64,000 bases of DNA from Bombyx mori (Eukaryota; Arthropoda; Insecta; Lepidoptera; Bombycidae). The translations under genes were made by a program, and so were the position numbers. This document shows, one piece after another, positions 36,735 to 48,797 of the stretch; positions within the stretch are counted from its first letter, which is position 1; each line of letters begins with the position of its first letter. The DNA is taken from positions 6,820,001-6,884,000 of the forward strand of contig NC_085123.1 of NCBI RefSeq assembly GCF_030269925.1, written 5' to 3'. The notes below the pieces were generated by a model. It worked only from the letters and a program-made list of their open reading frames with translations, made no database searches and had not been told where the DNA came from.

Positions 36735-37070
36735 ATGTCGTCGTGGTCTACAGGATACGACAACAGTAAGCTTAATACCTAATAATTAAATGTTTTTGAA
36801 TATTTTTTACTATGAAGGAATTATATCTTGTAGTGTTACATTGCGGAGAGTACTTAATGGTAGGCAGCGGCTTGGCTCTGCCCTTGACATTACTGACGTC
36901 CATGGCTGACGGTAACCATTCACCATCCGGTGGGTTATATGCTCGTCTGCCTACTATGCCTATTAAATTGCCTATTTACTGGCTGTAAGGTGTCTTGTGA
37001 TCTCGTATGGGTAGGTGCCACCACTTTATTCCACCATTTCATTTCTAACGAAGTAAGTGTTCCGATTTTA
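36735..37070 (+). mobile_element. Degenerate Bm1 with a GGTAGGCAGCGGC repeat inside
   Basis: A Bm1 head (GTCGTCGTGGTCTACAGGATA) at 36735-36845 is followed by the GGTAGGCAGCGGCTTGGC repeat (about 36859-36968), then a degenerate Bm1 body (TACTGGCTGTAAGGTGTC, GGGTAGGTGCCACCAC). The arrangement repeats that at 37481-38027. Confidence 0.65.
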
Positions 37071-37112
37071 ATAGTGAGTTACACAATAGAATTGAGACTC
37101 GGACATAATGTG

Positions 37113-37336
37113 GTTTTTTTTTTATTGCTTAGATGGTTGGACGAGCTCACAGCCCACCTGGTGTTAAGTGCTTACTGGAGCCCATAGACATCTACAACGT
37201 AAATGCGCCACCCACCTGGAGATATAAGTTGTAAGGTCTCAAGTATAGTTACAACGGCTGCCCCCCACCCTTCAAACCGAAACGCATTACTGCTTCGCGG
37301 CTGAAATAAACAGGGTGGTGGTACCCACCCGTGCGG
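37113..37336 (-). mobile_element. Bm1 SINE body, 5' truncated
   Basis: Poly-T, TTGCTTAGATGGTTGGACGAGC through GGTGGTACCCACCCGTGCGG, where it stops. Confidence 0.9.
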
Positions 37337-37425
37337 CTTTTGCGTTGTTGACGTTTATGGGTTTCGAGAACCAGATACCTCCAGGTAGGCCGTGAGCTCG
37401 TTCACTCTCCTCGGCCGTAAAGCTG
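37337..37425 (+). mobile_element. Bm1 3' fragment, degenerate
   Basis: GTTGTTGACGTTTATGGGTTTCG and CCAGGTAGGCCGTGAGCTCG are the Bm1 3' part in plus orientation, placed head-on against the preceding minus copy. Confidence 0.65.
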
Positions 37426-37480
37426 TTAGCAAGTTCATTATTCCTGAAAGAAGTGCACTTTCCAATAAGTAATAAGTGTA

Positions 37481-38027
37481 AGTCGTTGTGGCCTAAAGGT
37501 GACAATGCATTTGTATCGAGCGATGGACTGGTGTTTGAATCCCGCTGGCAAGTACCAATTTTTCTAATGAAATACGTACTTAACGAATATTTACGTTTGA
37601 CTTCCACGGTGAAGGAATAACATCGTGTAGTAAAAATCAAACCCGCAAAATTATAATTTGCGTAATTACTGGTGGTAAGACGTCGGTTCGGTAGGCAGCG
37701 GCTTGGCTCTGCCCCTGGCATTGCTGAAGTCCATGGGCAACGGTAACCACTCACCATCAGGTGGGCCGTATGCTCGTCTGCCTACAAGGGCAATAAAAAA
37801 GTCTTGAAAGTCCGCACGGGTAGGTACTACCACCCTATCTATTTCTAGTAATGCGTTTCGTTTTGAAAGTTGGAGTAGCCATTGTAATGAAAAAACGGAC
37901 CTTAGAACTCATATCTCAAGGTGGGTGGCAGCATTTACGTTGTAGATGTCTATGGGCTCCGGTAATCACTTAACACCAGGTGGGCCGTGAGCTCGTCCAC
38001 CCACATAAGCAATAAAATTAAAAATAA
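37481..38027 (+). mobile_element. Full-length Bm1 interrupted by a GGTAGGCAGCGGC repeat
   Basis: Head AGTCGTTGTGGCCTAAAGG with B-box-like GTTTGAATCCC, linker, then ACTGGTGGTAAGACGTC at about 37683. The insert runs 37684-37800, and the Bm1 body resumes GTCTTGAAAGTCCGCACGGG and ends AAGCAATAAAATTAAAAA. Related flanks starting ACTTTCCAATA (37457 and 38028) look like decayed target duplications of the whole composite. Confidence 0.88.
37688..37800 (+). repeat. GGTAGGCAGCGGCTTGGC-family repeat nested in Bm1
   Basis: GGTAGGCAGCGGCTTGGCTC, CCCTGGCATTGCTGAAG, CACCATCAGGTGGGCCG, TATGCTCGTCTGCCTAC, ending AATAAAAAA. The best-preserved copy in the window. The 3' A tail points to copying by reverse transcription. 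Confidence 0.88.
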
Positions 38028-38276
38028 ACTTTCCAATAGTTATTACTAGTGCTCGCCCTGTGATGGAAATTATTGAGGAAAAAGAACCTACTATTTCTAA
38101 ATTCTTTTGCTTGTTAGCACTAAATTTTTACAATAGCTCCGTAAATATAATTTAGTGCATATAGATACAGTTTGTATTGCTGACAATTTTTGATATAGAT
38201 ATAAAACGACACGATATTCCTAGTGCTAGGTCATTATCGTTATGCAGATACATCAACGTAGTCAAATGTAGTCCCT

Positions 38277-38547
38277 TATAAATAAATAAATAAATAAATA
38301 TTTACTAACGATCACGCCACGTTAACTGGTCCCGTGCTAATTTCGTAAAGAACTTGTGTTACAGGTACCAGATAACGGAAATAAATGTAAGATTTTTATT
38401 ATACACATACATATATTTAGTATACATCCATAACCCTGGAAAAGACATTTTATATTTATCATACAGATATCCTCCCTTGGCGGGATTCGAACCCGCGACC
38501 CCCTTGTGTAGTGACCATGTCACTTACCACTACACCAGACGGCCGTT
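38277..38547 (-). mobile_element. tRNA-derived SINE (second family), copy 2
   Basis: Same as 7855-8137: minus-strand A box TGGTGTAGTGG, B box GGTTCGAATCC, the CCAGGGTTATGGATG block and a (TTTA)n tail. Similar throughout, so this family was recently active. Confidence 0.82.
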
Positions 38548-38798
38548 ATAGATGTATTGTCGAACAACAATCATTAGAGAAAACTGGGCAACACACTCGT
38601 CGTGCTACATTAATGAGCAGATCGATAGAAACAGTCCATGTAATTACATTTCGATCAAGTTCAAATATTTTATCGATTTAGTTATTACTTTGCAGTTCTT
38701 GGTGTATACGTACCGCCACATATAGAGAGATGTGGAGAAGTCTCTGAAAAGCCGCAACCAAGCAACAAGATATACATAACCACGACCAATCCGACAGG

Positions 38799-39043
38799 TT
38801 TTTTTTTATTGCATAGATGTGTGGACGAGCTCACAGCCCACCTGGTGTTAAATGGTTACTGGAGCCCATAGACATCTACAACGTAGACGCGCCACCCACC
38901 TTGAGATACAAGTTCTAAAGTCTCAGTATAGTTACAACGGCTGCCCCACCCTTCAAACCGAAACGCATTAATGCTTCACGTCAGAAAGAGGCAGGTCGGT
39001 GGTACCTATCCGCGTGGACTCACAAGTGGTCCTACCACCAGTA
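38799..39043 (-). mobile_element. Bm1 SINE body
   Basis: Poly-T, TTGCATAGATGTGTGGACGAGC through CAAGTGGTCCTACCACCAGTA. Confidence 0.93.
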
Positions 39044-39602
39044 AGTGTACGACTGAGAAGAAAGAAGTCCTTGGTGTTGGTTGATTGGCTATTGGAGCAA
39101 ATGGAACCAATATGTGTGACGCCCGTATGACGCTGAAATCTTAAATGCAATTGAATAATGGCCAGCTTTTACTTCCAAACGATGGCCATTCTAAAAATAA
39201 AATTAAATCGAAATTAAATTACGTCGCACGGCAACACAAATATAGTTCTAATGCGTAATATATACCTACGAGATTTATAATTTATATTTCGGCGGTGTCA
39301 CAAATCATAGAAGATAACGGTCGGCCGCTGTGCACCGACCCGACGTATGACTAATGTCCCCAATTAACTGGAGCGCGCTTCTAACACCCTCGGCGTGTTT
39401 ACTTTTTCACCAACTTGGATCACAAACAAATGTTTGCTGACCGCGGTATGTACAGCGATTTGCCTAAATTATGTATGACTGCAGAAACATTATTTCTTCA
39501 TTGAAAGCCCAGTAGTTGAAATGACTTTGTTAGATGCTTGAAATGAGATTTTGTAAGCCCAGCAGAACCCTTGAAGTCCCTGTGCACGTCGTACAGAATC
39601 AA

Positions 39603-41151
39603 CGTCACCCCGATGGAAGTTAAAGACTTGATCAAAGACCTACGTCCTCGCAAGGCTCCCGGTTCCGACGGTATATCCAACCGCGTTATTAAACTTCTAC
39701 CCGTCCAACTCATCGTGATGTTGGCATCTATTTTCAATGCCGCTATGGCGAACTGTATCTTTCCCGCGGTGTGGAAAGAAGCGGACGTTATCGGCATACA
39801 TAAACCCGGTAAACCAAAAAATCATCCGACGAGCTACCGCCCGATTAGCCTCCTCATGTCTCTAGGCAAACTGTATGAGCGTCTGCTCTACAAACGCCTC
39901 AGAGACTTCGTCTCATCCAAGGGCATTCTCATCGATGAACAATTCGGATTCCGTACAAATCACTCATGCGTTCAACAGGTGCACCGTCTCACGGAGCACA
40001 TTCTTGTGGGGCTTAATCGACCAAAACCGTTATACACGGGAGCTCTCTTCTTCGACGTCGCAAAAGCGTTCGACAAAGTCTGGCACAATGGTTTGATTTT
40101 CAAACTATTCAACATGGGCGTGCCGGATAGTCTCGTGCTCATCATACGGGACTTCTTGTCGAATCGCTCTTTTCGATATCGAGTCGAGGGAACCCGCTCC
40201 TCCCCACGATCTCTCACAGCTGGAGTCCCGCAAGGCTCTGTCCTCTCACCCCTCCTATTTAGCTTATTCGTTAACGATATTCCCCGGTCGCCGCCGACCC
40301 ATTTAGCTTTATTCGCCGACGACACGACTGTTTACTATTCCAGTAGAAACAAGTCCCTAATCGCGAAGAAGCTTCAGAGCGCAGCCCTAGCCCTAGGACA
40401 GTGGTTCCGAAAATGGCGCATAGACATCAACCCAGCGAAAAGTACTGCGGTGCTATTTCAGAGGGGAAGCTCCACACGGATTTCCTCCCGGATTAGGAGG
40501 AGGAATCTCACACCCCCGATTACTCTCTTTAGACAACCCATACCCTGGGCCAGGAAGGTCAAGTACCTGGGCGTTACCCTGGATGCATCGATGACATTCC
40601 GCCCGCATATAAAATCAGTCCGTGACCGTGCCGCGTTTATTCTCGGTAGACTCTACCCCATGATCTGTAAGCGGAGTAAAATGTCCCTTCGGAACAAGGT
40701 GACACTTTACAAAACTTGCATTAGGCCCGTCATGACTTACGCGAGTGTGGTGTTCGCTCACGCGGCCCGCACACACATAGACACCCTCCAATCTTTACAA
40801 TCCCGCTTTTGCAGGTTAGCCGTCGGAGCTCCGTGGTTCGTGAGGAACGTTGACCTACACGACGACCTGGGCCTCGAATCTATCCAGAAATACATGAAGT
40901 CAGCGTCGGAACGGTACTTCGATAAGGCTATGCGTCATGATAATCGCCTTATCGTTGCCGCCGCTGACTACTCCCCGAATCCTGATCACGCAGGAGCCAG
41001 TCACCGTCGACGCCCTAGACACGTCCTTACGGATCCATCAGATCCAATAACCTTTGCATTAGACGCCTTCAGCTCTAACACTAGGAGCAGGCTTAGGGAC
41101 CTCGGTAACCGTACTCGTCGAACTCGACAAAGAGTTCGCCGTGCAACCTAA
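39603..41151 (+). CDS. LINE ORF2 C-terminal part: reverse transcriptase (no endonuclease)
   Basis: An uninterrupted frame of just over 510 codons ending in TAA (41149-41151). RT landmarks in order: DLRPRKAPGSDG, SYRPISLLMSLGKLYERLL, DEQFGFR, FFDVAKAFDKVWH (motif A aspartates), AGVPQGSVLSPLLFSLFVNDI (motif B), ALFADDTTVYY (motif C, FADD), then KYLGVTLD. A basic tail (RTRRTRQRVRRAT) follows. Apurinic-type endonuclease and ORF1 are missing, so the copy cannot be autonomous. Upstream open codons from 39571 probably belong to the insertion site. No stop or frameshift in the RT, so the insertion is young. Confidence 0.9.
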
Positions 41152-41392
41152 CCCATGAATCAGCTCGCTGAGTTTCTCGCCGGATCTTCTCAGCGGGTCG
41201 CGATTCCGATCCGGTAGTAGATTCATTCGCGAAGCAGCTACTCTTGAGCTGTTAGGTCTCCTTCGGAGGCGCTCGGGTAGCTGTTAGCAAATCCCACCTC
41301 TCCTGGCTGAGCCTTTGCTCGCCCACGTGTCCTGGTGAAACTGGAAAGGCCTCCGGGCCACCAGTAATCTTTCAATCATAAAAAAAAAAAAA
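39603..41392 (+). mobile_element. Jockey-like LINE, 5'-truncated, with intact RT reading frame
   Basis: The longest autonomous-element remnant in the window. It holds the 3' half of ORF2, a 3' UTR (CTGAGTTTCTCGCCGGATCTTC, TCGGAGGCGCTCGGGTAGC, GGCCTCCGGGCCACCAG) and a poly-A tail (41380-41392). ACAGAATCAA occurs immediately before the inferred start (39593-39602) and after the tail (41393-41402), a likely 10-bp target duplication. The family resembles Bombyx BMC1/L1Bm-type jockey elements; that name is from general knowledge, not an alignment. Confidence 0.88.
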
Positions 41393-41544
41393 ACAGAATC
41401 AAAGTTGCAAGCCATGTTAAGGTATAGGGCTCAATATATCAGTTTTGTGTCCTAAGATTTTGCTCAGCAACTTGGATAAATGTTGAAATTCTAGAGAGTA
41501 AAATGATGAGTCGTGTTATTGATCAAAAATGATTGACGGAGATC

Positions 41545-41920
41545 TTCGCGTCCGAAGGCTGGGTATTAGAATATTTTTGCGCCACTCACGAAAACCCTGT
41601 TGTCGTGGCCGCCGGAAATTATATACCCAATCGTGCGTACCGTATGGTCAGCAGTCGACGTCGCCCCAAACACGTCATTTCGGATCCTCCCGATCCACTA
41701 ACGGTGTTTTAGGTGCCTCAAGCACCGGTCAACGTAAACTAACCCATAGACATAGCCCACTCAGTTTCTCGCCGGATCTTCTCAGCGGGTCGCGTTCCGA
41801 TTCAGCTGTAGATTCTGCGAAGCACTGCTCTTGCTAGAGCCTGTGTTAGTTAGCAACGCCTCCTGGTTTGAGTCCCAAGAGCTCACCTCTTGCTAGAGCC
41901 AGTGTTAGTTAGCAACGCCA
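41545..41920 (+). mobile_element. Jockey-like LINE 3' end, second copy
   Basis: ORF end readable across two frames (EYFCATHENPVVVAAGNYIP, then SRRRPKHVISDPPDPL), then the GAGTTTCTCGCCGGATCTTC tail. A roughly 33-bp tail segment (CTCTTGCTAGAGCC, GTGTTAGTTAGCAACGCC) is present twice, at about 41831 and 41887. Confidence 0.82.
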
Positions 41921-41934
41921 AGTTTTTTTTGCAG

Positions 41935-43826
41935 ATTTCATGGCCCAGTACTGCCAATAAATCTATCTAAAACCCGGAAACAAGGGACGTAGGGAAGTAG
42001 ATGACGTTTTGCATTATGATGTCCATGACTTGATACTGTCTACTAGCTTTGTCGACAAGGCGATTTTTTTGTTGAAATAGCAGCTCGTAATACTCTTGTA
42101 ATTTTTTTATTTTATTCAATTTCAAAATAATGTGTTAACTTATATTTGTTTATTAATTTCTAATTAAATATTTCTGATTATAACGTAAATCAAAATATTT
42201 TCCTGTATTTGCTTAAGCCTCTCACAAGTCCTGGAATAAACTATTTTTAGCGAATATTTGTATTTAGTTAAATACTATAAATGGTACTTTACAAGCGTGT
42301 TAATCGTCATGACTTAACCATCCATTCGGCATTTAGTTTTATCACCGATAAGAATCAGCAAGGAACTCAATACTTTTCACCATGATCTATGTATTTAAAT
42401 AACATGTAAGATACAGAAAAATCGCTTAAGCCTAAATAATTAAATAAATAATTAAATTAACCTCACTTGTTATGAACATAGATACTAAATACTTACACTG
42501 AATAAGGTGGTAACGACATGTTGTTACAAATATACCAAAAAAGTTTTATACTTATAAATTTTGTTTCGAGACCGCTACATAGTAACATGTAATCTCTAAC
42601 AATTTGAAAATTACCCCAAAAAATAAGCAGTAAAGAAATTTAACTGCTTAAAAGGTCTTTTTGTTCGGAACGTGAGGAGCGTAGCTGTGATAATTGTTTT
42701 ATCTTACTAACTTTGTGTTTCTTCAAGCTTAAGCGTGTAATAATAGTGACTTTTTAACCGTTTAGCATGAATGTGCATAAGTATGGAAAAATGAAACCAA
42801 ATTGCCGGACGCGGTTTCTCGACTCATTCCAAAAAGACTACGTCAGTAAATTCTCATCATTTTACTGAGACCATTTCACTACACCTCATCTCATATAGAT
42901 AAATTTTATTTTTACTTAATTGATTACAATTGAAAATATATCAAATTCACCTCATTCTAATACATATAATTTTCCATTTAACAAAATATGTCTGTATTTT
43001 ATTATAATAATTGAATATTTGTATTAACTCGACACTGGCAATAATGGCAGCGCAAGAAGCCACTGCCACCATACTGGAAAAAAAGAAGAAAAAATCGCGT
43101 AAATCTGCTGCACTAAATAAATAAATAAATTCGTAACATACGCAGTCTCGCACATTCAAAAACGAGCTACATAATCGCCAATCGCATTGAGCTTCGCAAC
43201 CACCTCTGTCTCCGATAATAATTGACTGGATGATGGTCTTTTTTTTGATAACGCCATCTTGTTGTGTCTTTAAAGCGGTTAGTTGCCTTCAATTAAGAAA
43301 AATAGTGTTATTATTTGCCAATAGATGTCGGGAAGAGTTGATTATTGAAAACACGAATAAAACAACATTTTCTGAAAATAAATCGTAGCTAGATCGATTT
43401 ATCGCCCCCGAAATCCCCTGTATACTAAATTTTATGAAAATCGTTTGAGCCGTTTCCGAGGTTCAGATTATATACATAATATATATTAATATACAAGAAT
43501 TGCTTGTTTAAAGGTATAAGATTGGTGAAAATGGGCAGTTGGTCACTGAAAATGAAACCCATGTTCTAAAATTAAGCTACTGATTAAATTCTGTTTCTCT
43601 TCTTACATTTATCCTAGTATATAAACATCGAACACAATCTACTCACAACAAAATGACGTGGATCGGTGACCCACGGAAACACAGGATATTAGATGTACTA
43701 TAACTTTACAGGAGACGCTTGTGTCAACGTATGCTCTAATATAATTGTATTTAACGTATGTACGTTATATTAGCTATTTATAATATTTATCAATATTTCC
43801 TGTTAATTGTTTTAAATTACTTGAGG
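41935..43826. other. AT-rich stretch without recognisable genes
   Basis: No exon, RNA gene or known repeat seen; short ORFs only. Confidence 0.45.
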
Positions 43827-44097
43827 TCGCAAAATTATAATTTGCGTAATCACTGGTGGTAGGACCTCTTGTCAGTCCGCACGGGTAGGTACCACCACCC
43901 CGCCTATTCCTGCCGTGAAGCAGTAATGCGTTTCGGTTTGAAGGGTGGGGTAGCCGTTGTAACTATACTGAGACCTTAGAACTTATATCTCAAGGTGGGT
44001 GGCGCATTTACATTGTAGATGTATATGGGCTTCAGTAACCACTTAACACCAGGTGGTCTGTGAGCTCGTCCACCCATCTAAGCAACAAAAAAAAAAG
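43827..44097 (+). mobile_element. Bm1 SINE body with part of the linker
   Basis: Starts in the linker (CGCAAAATTATAATTTGCGT), then the full body to AAGCAACAAAAAAAAAA; near consensus. Confidence 0.93.
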
Positions 44098-44099
44098 GT

Positions 44100-46049
44100 C
44101 ATTGTTATTAACCAACATGTGATTCATGTGTTCTCGCGGTGCTAAATTACGGTACTCATACAATTCAGCAATTGCACATCGCAACACAAATTAATTACTA
44201 AATATTTCAATCAGTAAATCAGATTTTCTTTCTTCTTATTTACTCCCACTTGATTCATCCCCGAAATATATGCTATTAAAATGAGAATCCTGTTTTATCT
44301 CCTAAGTTAAACTTAGTAGTGAGTTTTCTTCAAAATATCGCGTCTACGATATTTATCTAATCAGGGCTTATTTGGCTTTAAGTTAATGACGAAAATCTTA
44401 AGCATAATACTCAAAATATATTATAAGTAGTATACCAGTATAGTAGTAGTACTTTTACTACAGATATAATTCCAATATTAAATAATATTAGTTTCTGTAT
44501 AGTTCTCAAACACTTATTGTTAATTTATTCCTTGTTAATATCATATTTGCTTGTTTATCTCTGAATGAAAATAATATTACCTCTATACATACATACGTAA
44601 CTTATTTCATCAAAACGTGTGTCGCAAATTTACAAAAAAAAAGCTATTGTTAAAAATCGTGTTTATCTAGCGCACAGCCGAAAATTGTCCATATATTCCG
44701 CACATTCGGACTTCATTCCGCACGAGTGACCTTATTGAAAAATTACTGGTTATTTAAAGAAAAATTCAACTGCATTGTACTCTTTGGGGAAATAGAAACG
44801 AAATTTGCGCTAACGAGGTTGAATTGCAGCTAAAACGTTAAGAGCAATAAGCGGAGGAGTTGCGGCCGTGGTGGTGGCTTCTGAAACTTTGACCATAACG
44901 GAGGCCTTCGCGATTAAAGTAATATCCTTGTCGAGACAAGTTTCCCAAGTGCACCCACACCGCTGTCCCGGTAATGTATACCTACCGTCTCGTAAACTAC
45001 TTGTTAACTGTCTTTCTTCAAGCGTCTCAAGTTTCGTGAAAATGGCTTCGGGTTATTTTAAAACTTTTCATAGAACAAAATTGTAGAATGTTTCTAAAAA
45101 AGATCAAATTTTTAACGTATGTCCTTACATATTTATTAGTTAAAAATCTGTGTGTAACAACATATATGAGAACATTCATGAAAATAATGTTTTGTTTCCA
45201 CATTGAAGGCGTGTTTCACAGCGGCACATTGTAAATAAAACCCTTATTACGGCGTTCTAAAGTACAGAGGGGGATGTAAATGAAGGTTACACAGGTACCG
45301 CCTAAAATATCAGAGCAATTTGACAACGCAACCCGTTTTAGTCAAACGCTCCACAATGCGGAACGAGTGAAATGTTGCCAATAAAAAAGGTCAAACGGAT
45401 AGCCCGAGGCTCGGTTTTCAATATCTCACGGCAGTCGCAGGTAAGAGGGGTGAATTTTTGGGGGGAACCTGTCGGATACATCCTCATTTTGCCTGTCAAT
45501 ACAGTGTTCCCACACGGTGCGAATTACTTAGTTTTCCCTTATAACTTCTGAACTGTTAAAATTACGTTGATGTGGAAGGTTGTTTTAAAATTATTACGAT
45601 ATCTTTTAATTCTATTCGTTTTTCTGTTTATTAACTGATCTTTTTATCATTATAAATTAACCCTCTTTTCTCTTGAACACTTTCTTTTATTACGGTTTTT
45701 TTCGGCACTAGACCTTTTACAATCTTTACCAAATTATATGATATAGAAAAATCCGTATGGTATTATTTTATTATTATTATTTCTATCTATAGAATTAATA
45801 TTTTGTAACAAACATAAATACAATAAACATATTTTACAACAACATTATCAAACATTAGAATTTAACGGACTTCAATTTATTAAAAGAAAATTAATTTAGC
45901 ATTCAATTGGTTTCACGACACTTTCCTGTTCCTTACAAATATGTTTTGAATGGACGAACTTAGTACAGTAGTAACTTTTAATGTAGTATTTATAAGTTTG
46001 ATGGATATTTTTTGTTCGTGTACTATACATTCGCACTTTATCACGTTAC
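44100..46049. other. Unique sequence with two less AT-rich patches
   Basis: Patches at about 44830-45010 and 45220-45520 are richer in GC/CpG than the surroundings and match no repeat in the window. A donor-like CAG|GTAAGA occurs near 45438. They might be exons or regulatory DNA of an unseen neighbour; no protein similarity is recognised. Confidence 0.25.
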
Positions 46050-46214
46050 ACTGAGTTTCTCGCCGGATCTTCTCAATGGGTCGTGATTCAGATCCGGTGA
46101 TAGATTCAGCGAAACACTAGCAATTCTCTCAGGTTAGCCTGAGAGCTCACCTACCAGTCCGTGAGTAGTTCGAATAACCGCTTAGCATACTAACGATTAC
46201 GTAGGAGAAAAAAA
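46050..46214 (+). mobile_element. Jockey-like LINE 3' tail
   Basis: ACTGAGTTTCTCGCCGGATCTTCTCAATGGG, GATCCGGTGATAGATTCAGCG, GAGCTCACCTACC, then a short A tail. Related to the variant at 49848-50349. Confidence 0.8.
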
Positions 46215-48530
46215 CTATCACGTTCTTTATCAATTTGGGATCAAATACTTGAGAGCAACCCAGGAAAAGTTTCTAGCTGGAATCAACAATGTATATTATA
46301 TTAAATACGATTGGTGGAGCTCAAGTTGTTTCGACAAAGGGGTATTTTAATTTTCAAATACACAGCAATGCTCACAGCAAAGCGTAGCTAAGATTAATAG
46401 TTATGTATTATTTTAGCAGCGAATAAAAGTACTTCACAATTTATATTATAGTCCGTTGGGTTCAATTTACAATTACGCTAAAAATTGTTGACTGAACTAT
46501 GTAATTGTATTCCCCAATCTTATTTCCGTATTAGTGAGAATGATTGGTTAGCAATTCAAAGAAGATACGAACGTCGAACTAAGCACTCAAGACATTCAAT
46601 TTATAGCACAAAAGCCTCTCACATGGTCAGAACTAATGCATTCAGTCAGTTTCAGATTTCGGAATACGTGTATCGAACTCTGTCAGTTTCGTCAATGCAA
46701 ACGGGCACTCCTAGATTGCACCGAATACTCGAGCGCTTTGTATAAACGATCTTGCCATACAAGCTTCATACTCCAAACATACGTAAGCACATAACGTACT
46801 TAAATTACAATAAATCTTTGTTGAAATTCTAACAAGAAAACCTTCAAGTGAAGTTTGGTACAAAGTTATTAATGTGCTTTGAGTCGACAAAGGAACGCAT
46901 TCCAAAGTAAAGAAACGTTGTAAGGTATAAAATTGGACAGGTACTTGGACTTGTGTAGGGAAGGTCTCTTTACCATATGAATAACACCCTCGTTTACTTG
47001 CAAAACGATATTGAAAATCGGGCGAAGCGATCCGTTTTACCTTTTTTTTTTTATTATTGGAACGTTTCACTTGTTCCGCATTGTTGACTCTCTGCGTTGA
47101 CTCATTTTTATTTCTATGAAATTGAATGACTATTTATCAGGGTGAATTTTTGTGGGAAAATAACGGCTTTGTCATATCGAAGCTTGTTATGAACGTTCAA
47201 TGAAAATCGTTATCGTGGAAAGTTTCCAAAAAAGCCCGGTACCGATTATTTACAGTCCTTGGTTTACTTGATTGTTAAAATTTATTATACACATGAATTC
47301 AATGGAGATCAAAGTCAAAGGAGGCTTTAATTTATGAGTATTTATATAAAATCTGAAATGAATAATTTACGGACAACGTATTTTATATGCTTTTTTAACG
47401 TATAATTCATTCAAGACATTTCCTGTTAGCGAAAAAAATATTTGTATGAGCCGAAAAATTTATATTTTTTATTCAAATACGGCTCTGTATTCTACCTTTC
47501 CTAAACAGATGTTATTAAAATCTTATTTAAATTATTATTAAATCTTTTCAGAACGTCAGTCTTTCTTTGACTCAAAATATTCGTTATTCCCTATAGAAAA
47601 GCATTCTAAAGCATTTTCGGACAGGCTCCTCTAGAATCTGCACCAAGTTTTGCTGAAATAATAATATTGTGGCAATATTGAATCGTTTTCGTTTTTTTTT
47701 ATTACGGCAGCCGCTCTTGTTATGAGTGATTACTAGCACCCATAAACATCATAACTTGAATACATACCGTATGTAGCCAAACGGGCAGCAGCAGACATGT
47801 TTTGGTATGCTTGGGCTCCAGTAATCACCTAACATATATGGGCCATAAGTGCCAAAGGTCGTATCCATATTTGTTATTAAAAAAAAATTAGTACTATATT
47901 TCCAGAATGTATATAAGCATTTAGTGATTTGCTCAAATGGGTGTCGCGCTGCCTTGCTCAGATGGGCGAGTGTAATTACGCCGGTGCAGCGTAGTGCGAC
48001 ATCAGTAATTACACGACGGGGGACAGTGACAGTACTGTGATGAATGGACCTAGCGGAAAATTCACTATACGGAAAAACTCTGGACGTCTCCGTAAATGAA
48101 AACTGTAGCCGGAGTCTGATCTCATTACCTGCCCAGTCGACGCCGGGAACTCGGCAGATCTTTAATTTTACAAAACTGTTTCTGTCTAAGTTGCCGCATA
48201 ATTATTTTCTGCCAAGAATAAATAGTAGTATCTGAGAGTGAATATTATTTGTTTTTGAACAAAACTCATTATAATTATGTCGAAAAAAATGCCGTTTGCA
48301 TTATATGGTGTACATACATATTGAAATATGTACTCAAAATGAATAAAGGAACGAAATGTAAAATATTTACAGCTAAATTATAATCATAACATAAATTATA
48401 AGTTTTATCTTTAAAACGCCTGCTACGCTAGATTATGCTGTAATACGAATTTTGATGCATTTGATAATAATTTATGTAGTTTTATTTTTTACATATTTAT
48501 GTCACCGCGTTATTTAAAGTCGTTCAGTAA
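46215..48530. other. AT-rich stretch, little recognisable
   Basis: Only an eroded Bm1-like patch near 47692-47850 (CTTGGGCTCCAGTAATCACCTAAC). No gene is supported. Confidence 0.4.
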
Positions 48531-48531
48531 C

Positions 48532-48797
48532 TGAGGTCGACGTGCAAGCTAATCCATGCATCAGCCCGCTGAGTTTCGCGCCGGATCTTCTCAGCGGGTC
48601 GCGATTCTAATCCGGTAGTAGGTAGTCCGGTAGCTAGATTCATTCGCGAAGCAATTGCTATTAGGTCTCCTTCGGAGGCGCTCGGGCAGTTGTTAAGAAA
48701 ACCCACGCCTCCTGGCTGAGCCTTTGCTCGGCCACCTGTCCTGGTAAAATTGGAAACGCCTCCGGGCCACCAGTAATATTTCAATCATAAAAAAAAT
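48532..48797 (+). mobile_element. Jockey-like LINE 3' tail, RT-copy subfamily
   Basis: GGTCGACGTGCAAGCTAATCC (ORF end), CGCCGGATCTTCTCAGCGGG, CTTCGGAGGCGCTCGGGCAG, GCCTCCGGGCCACCAGTAAT, A tail. Same tail type as 39603-41392. Confidence 0.87.

Noticed and set aside
39571..39602. Upstream codons of the LINE frame as part of the element
   Set aside because: The 10-bp match flanking the element places the insertion start at about 39603; kept as uncertain rather than annotated as RT.
46485..46745. 86-codon plus-strand ORF as a gene
   Set aside because: No ATG-led family similarity, no splice context and ordinary composition; ORFs of this length are expected by chance in 64 kb.
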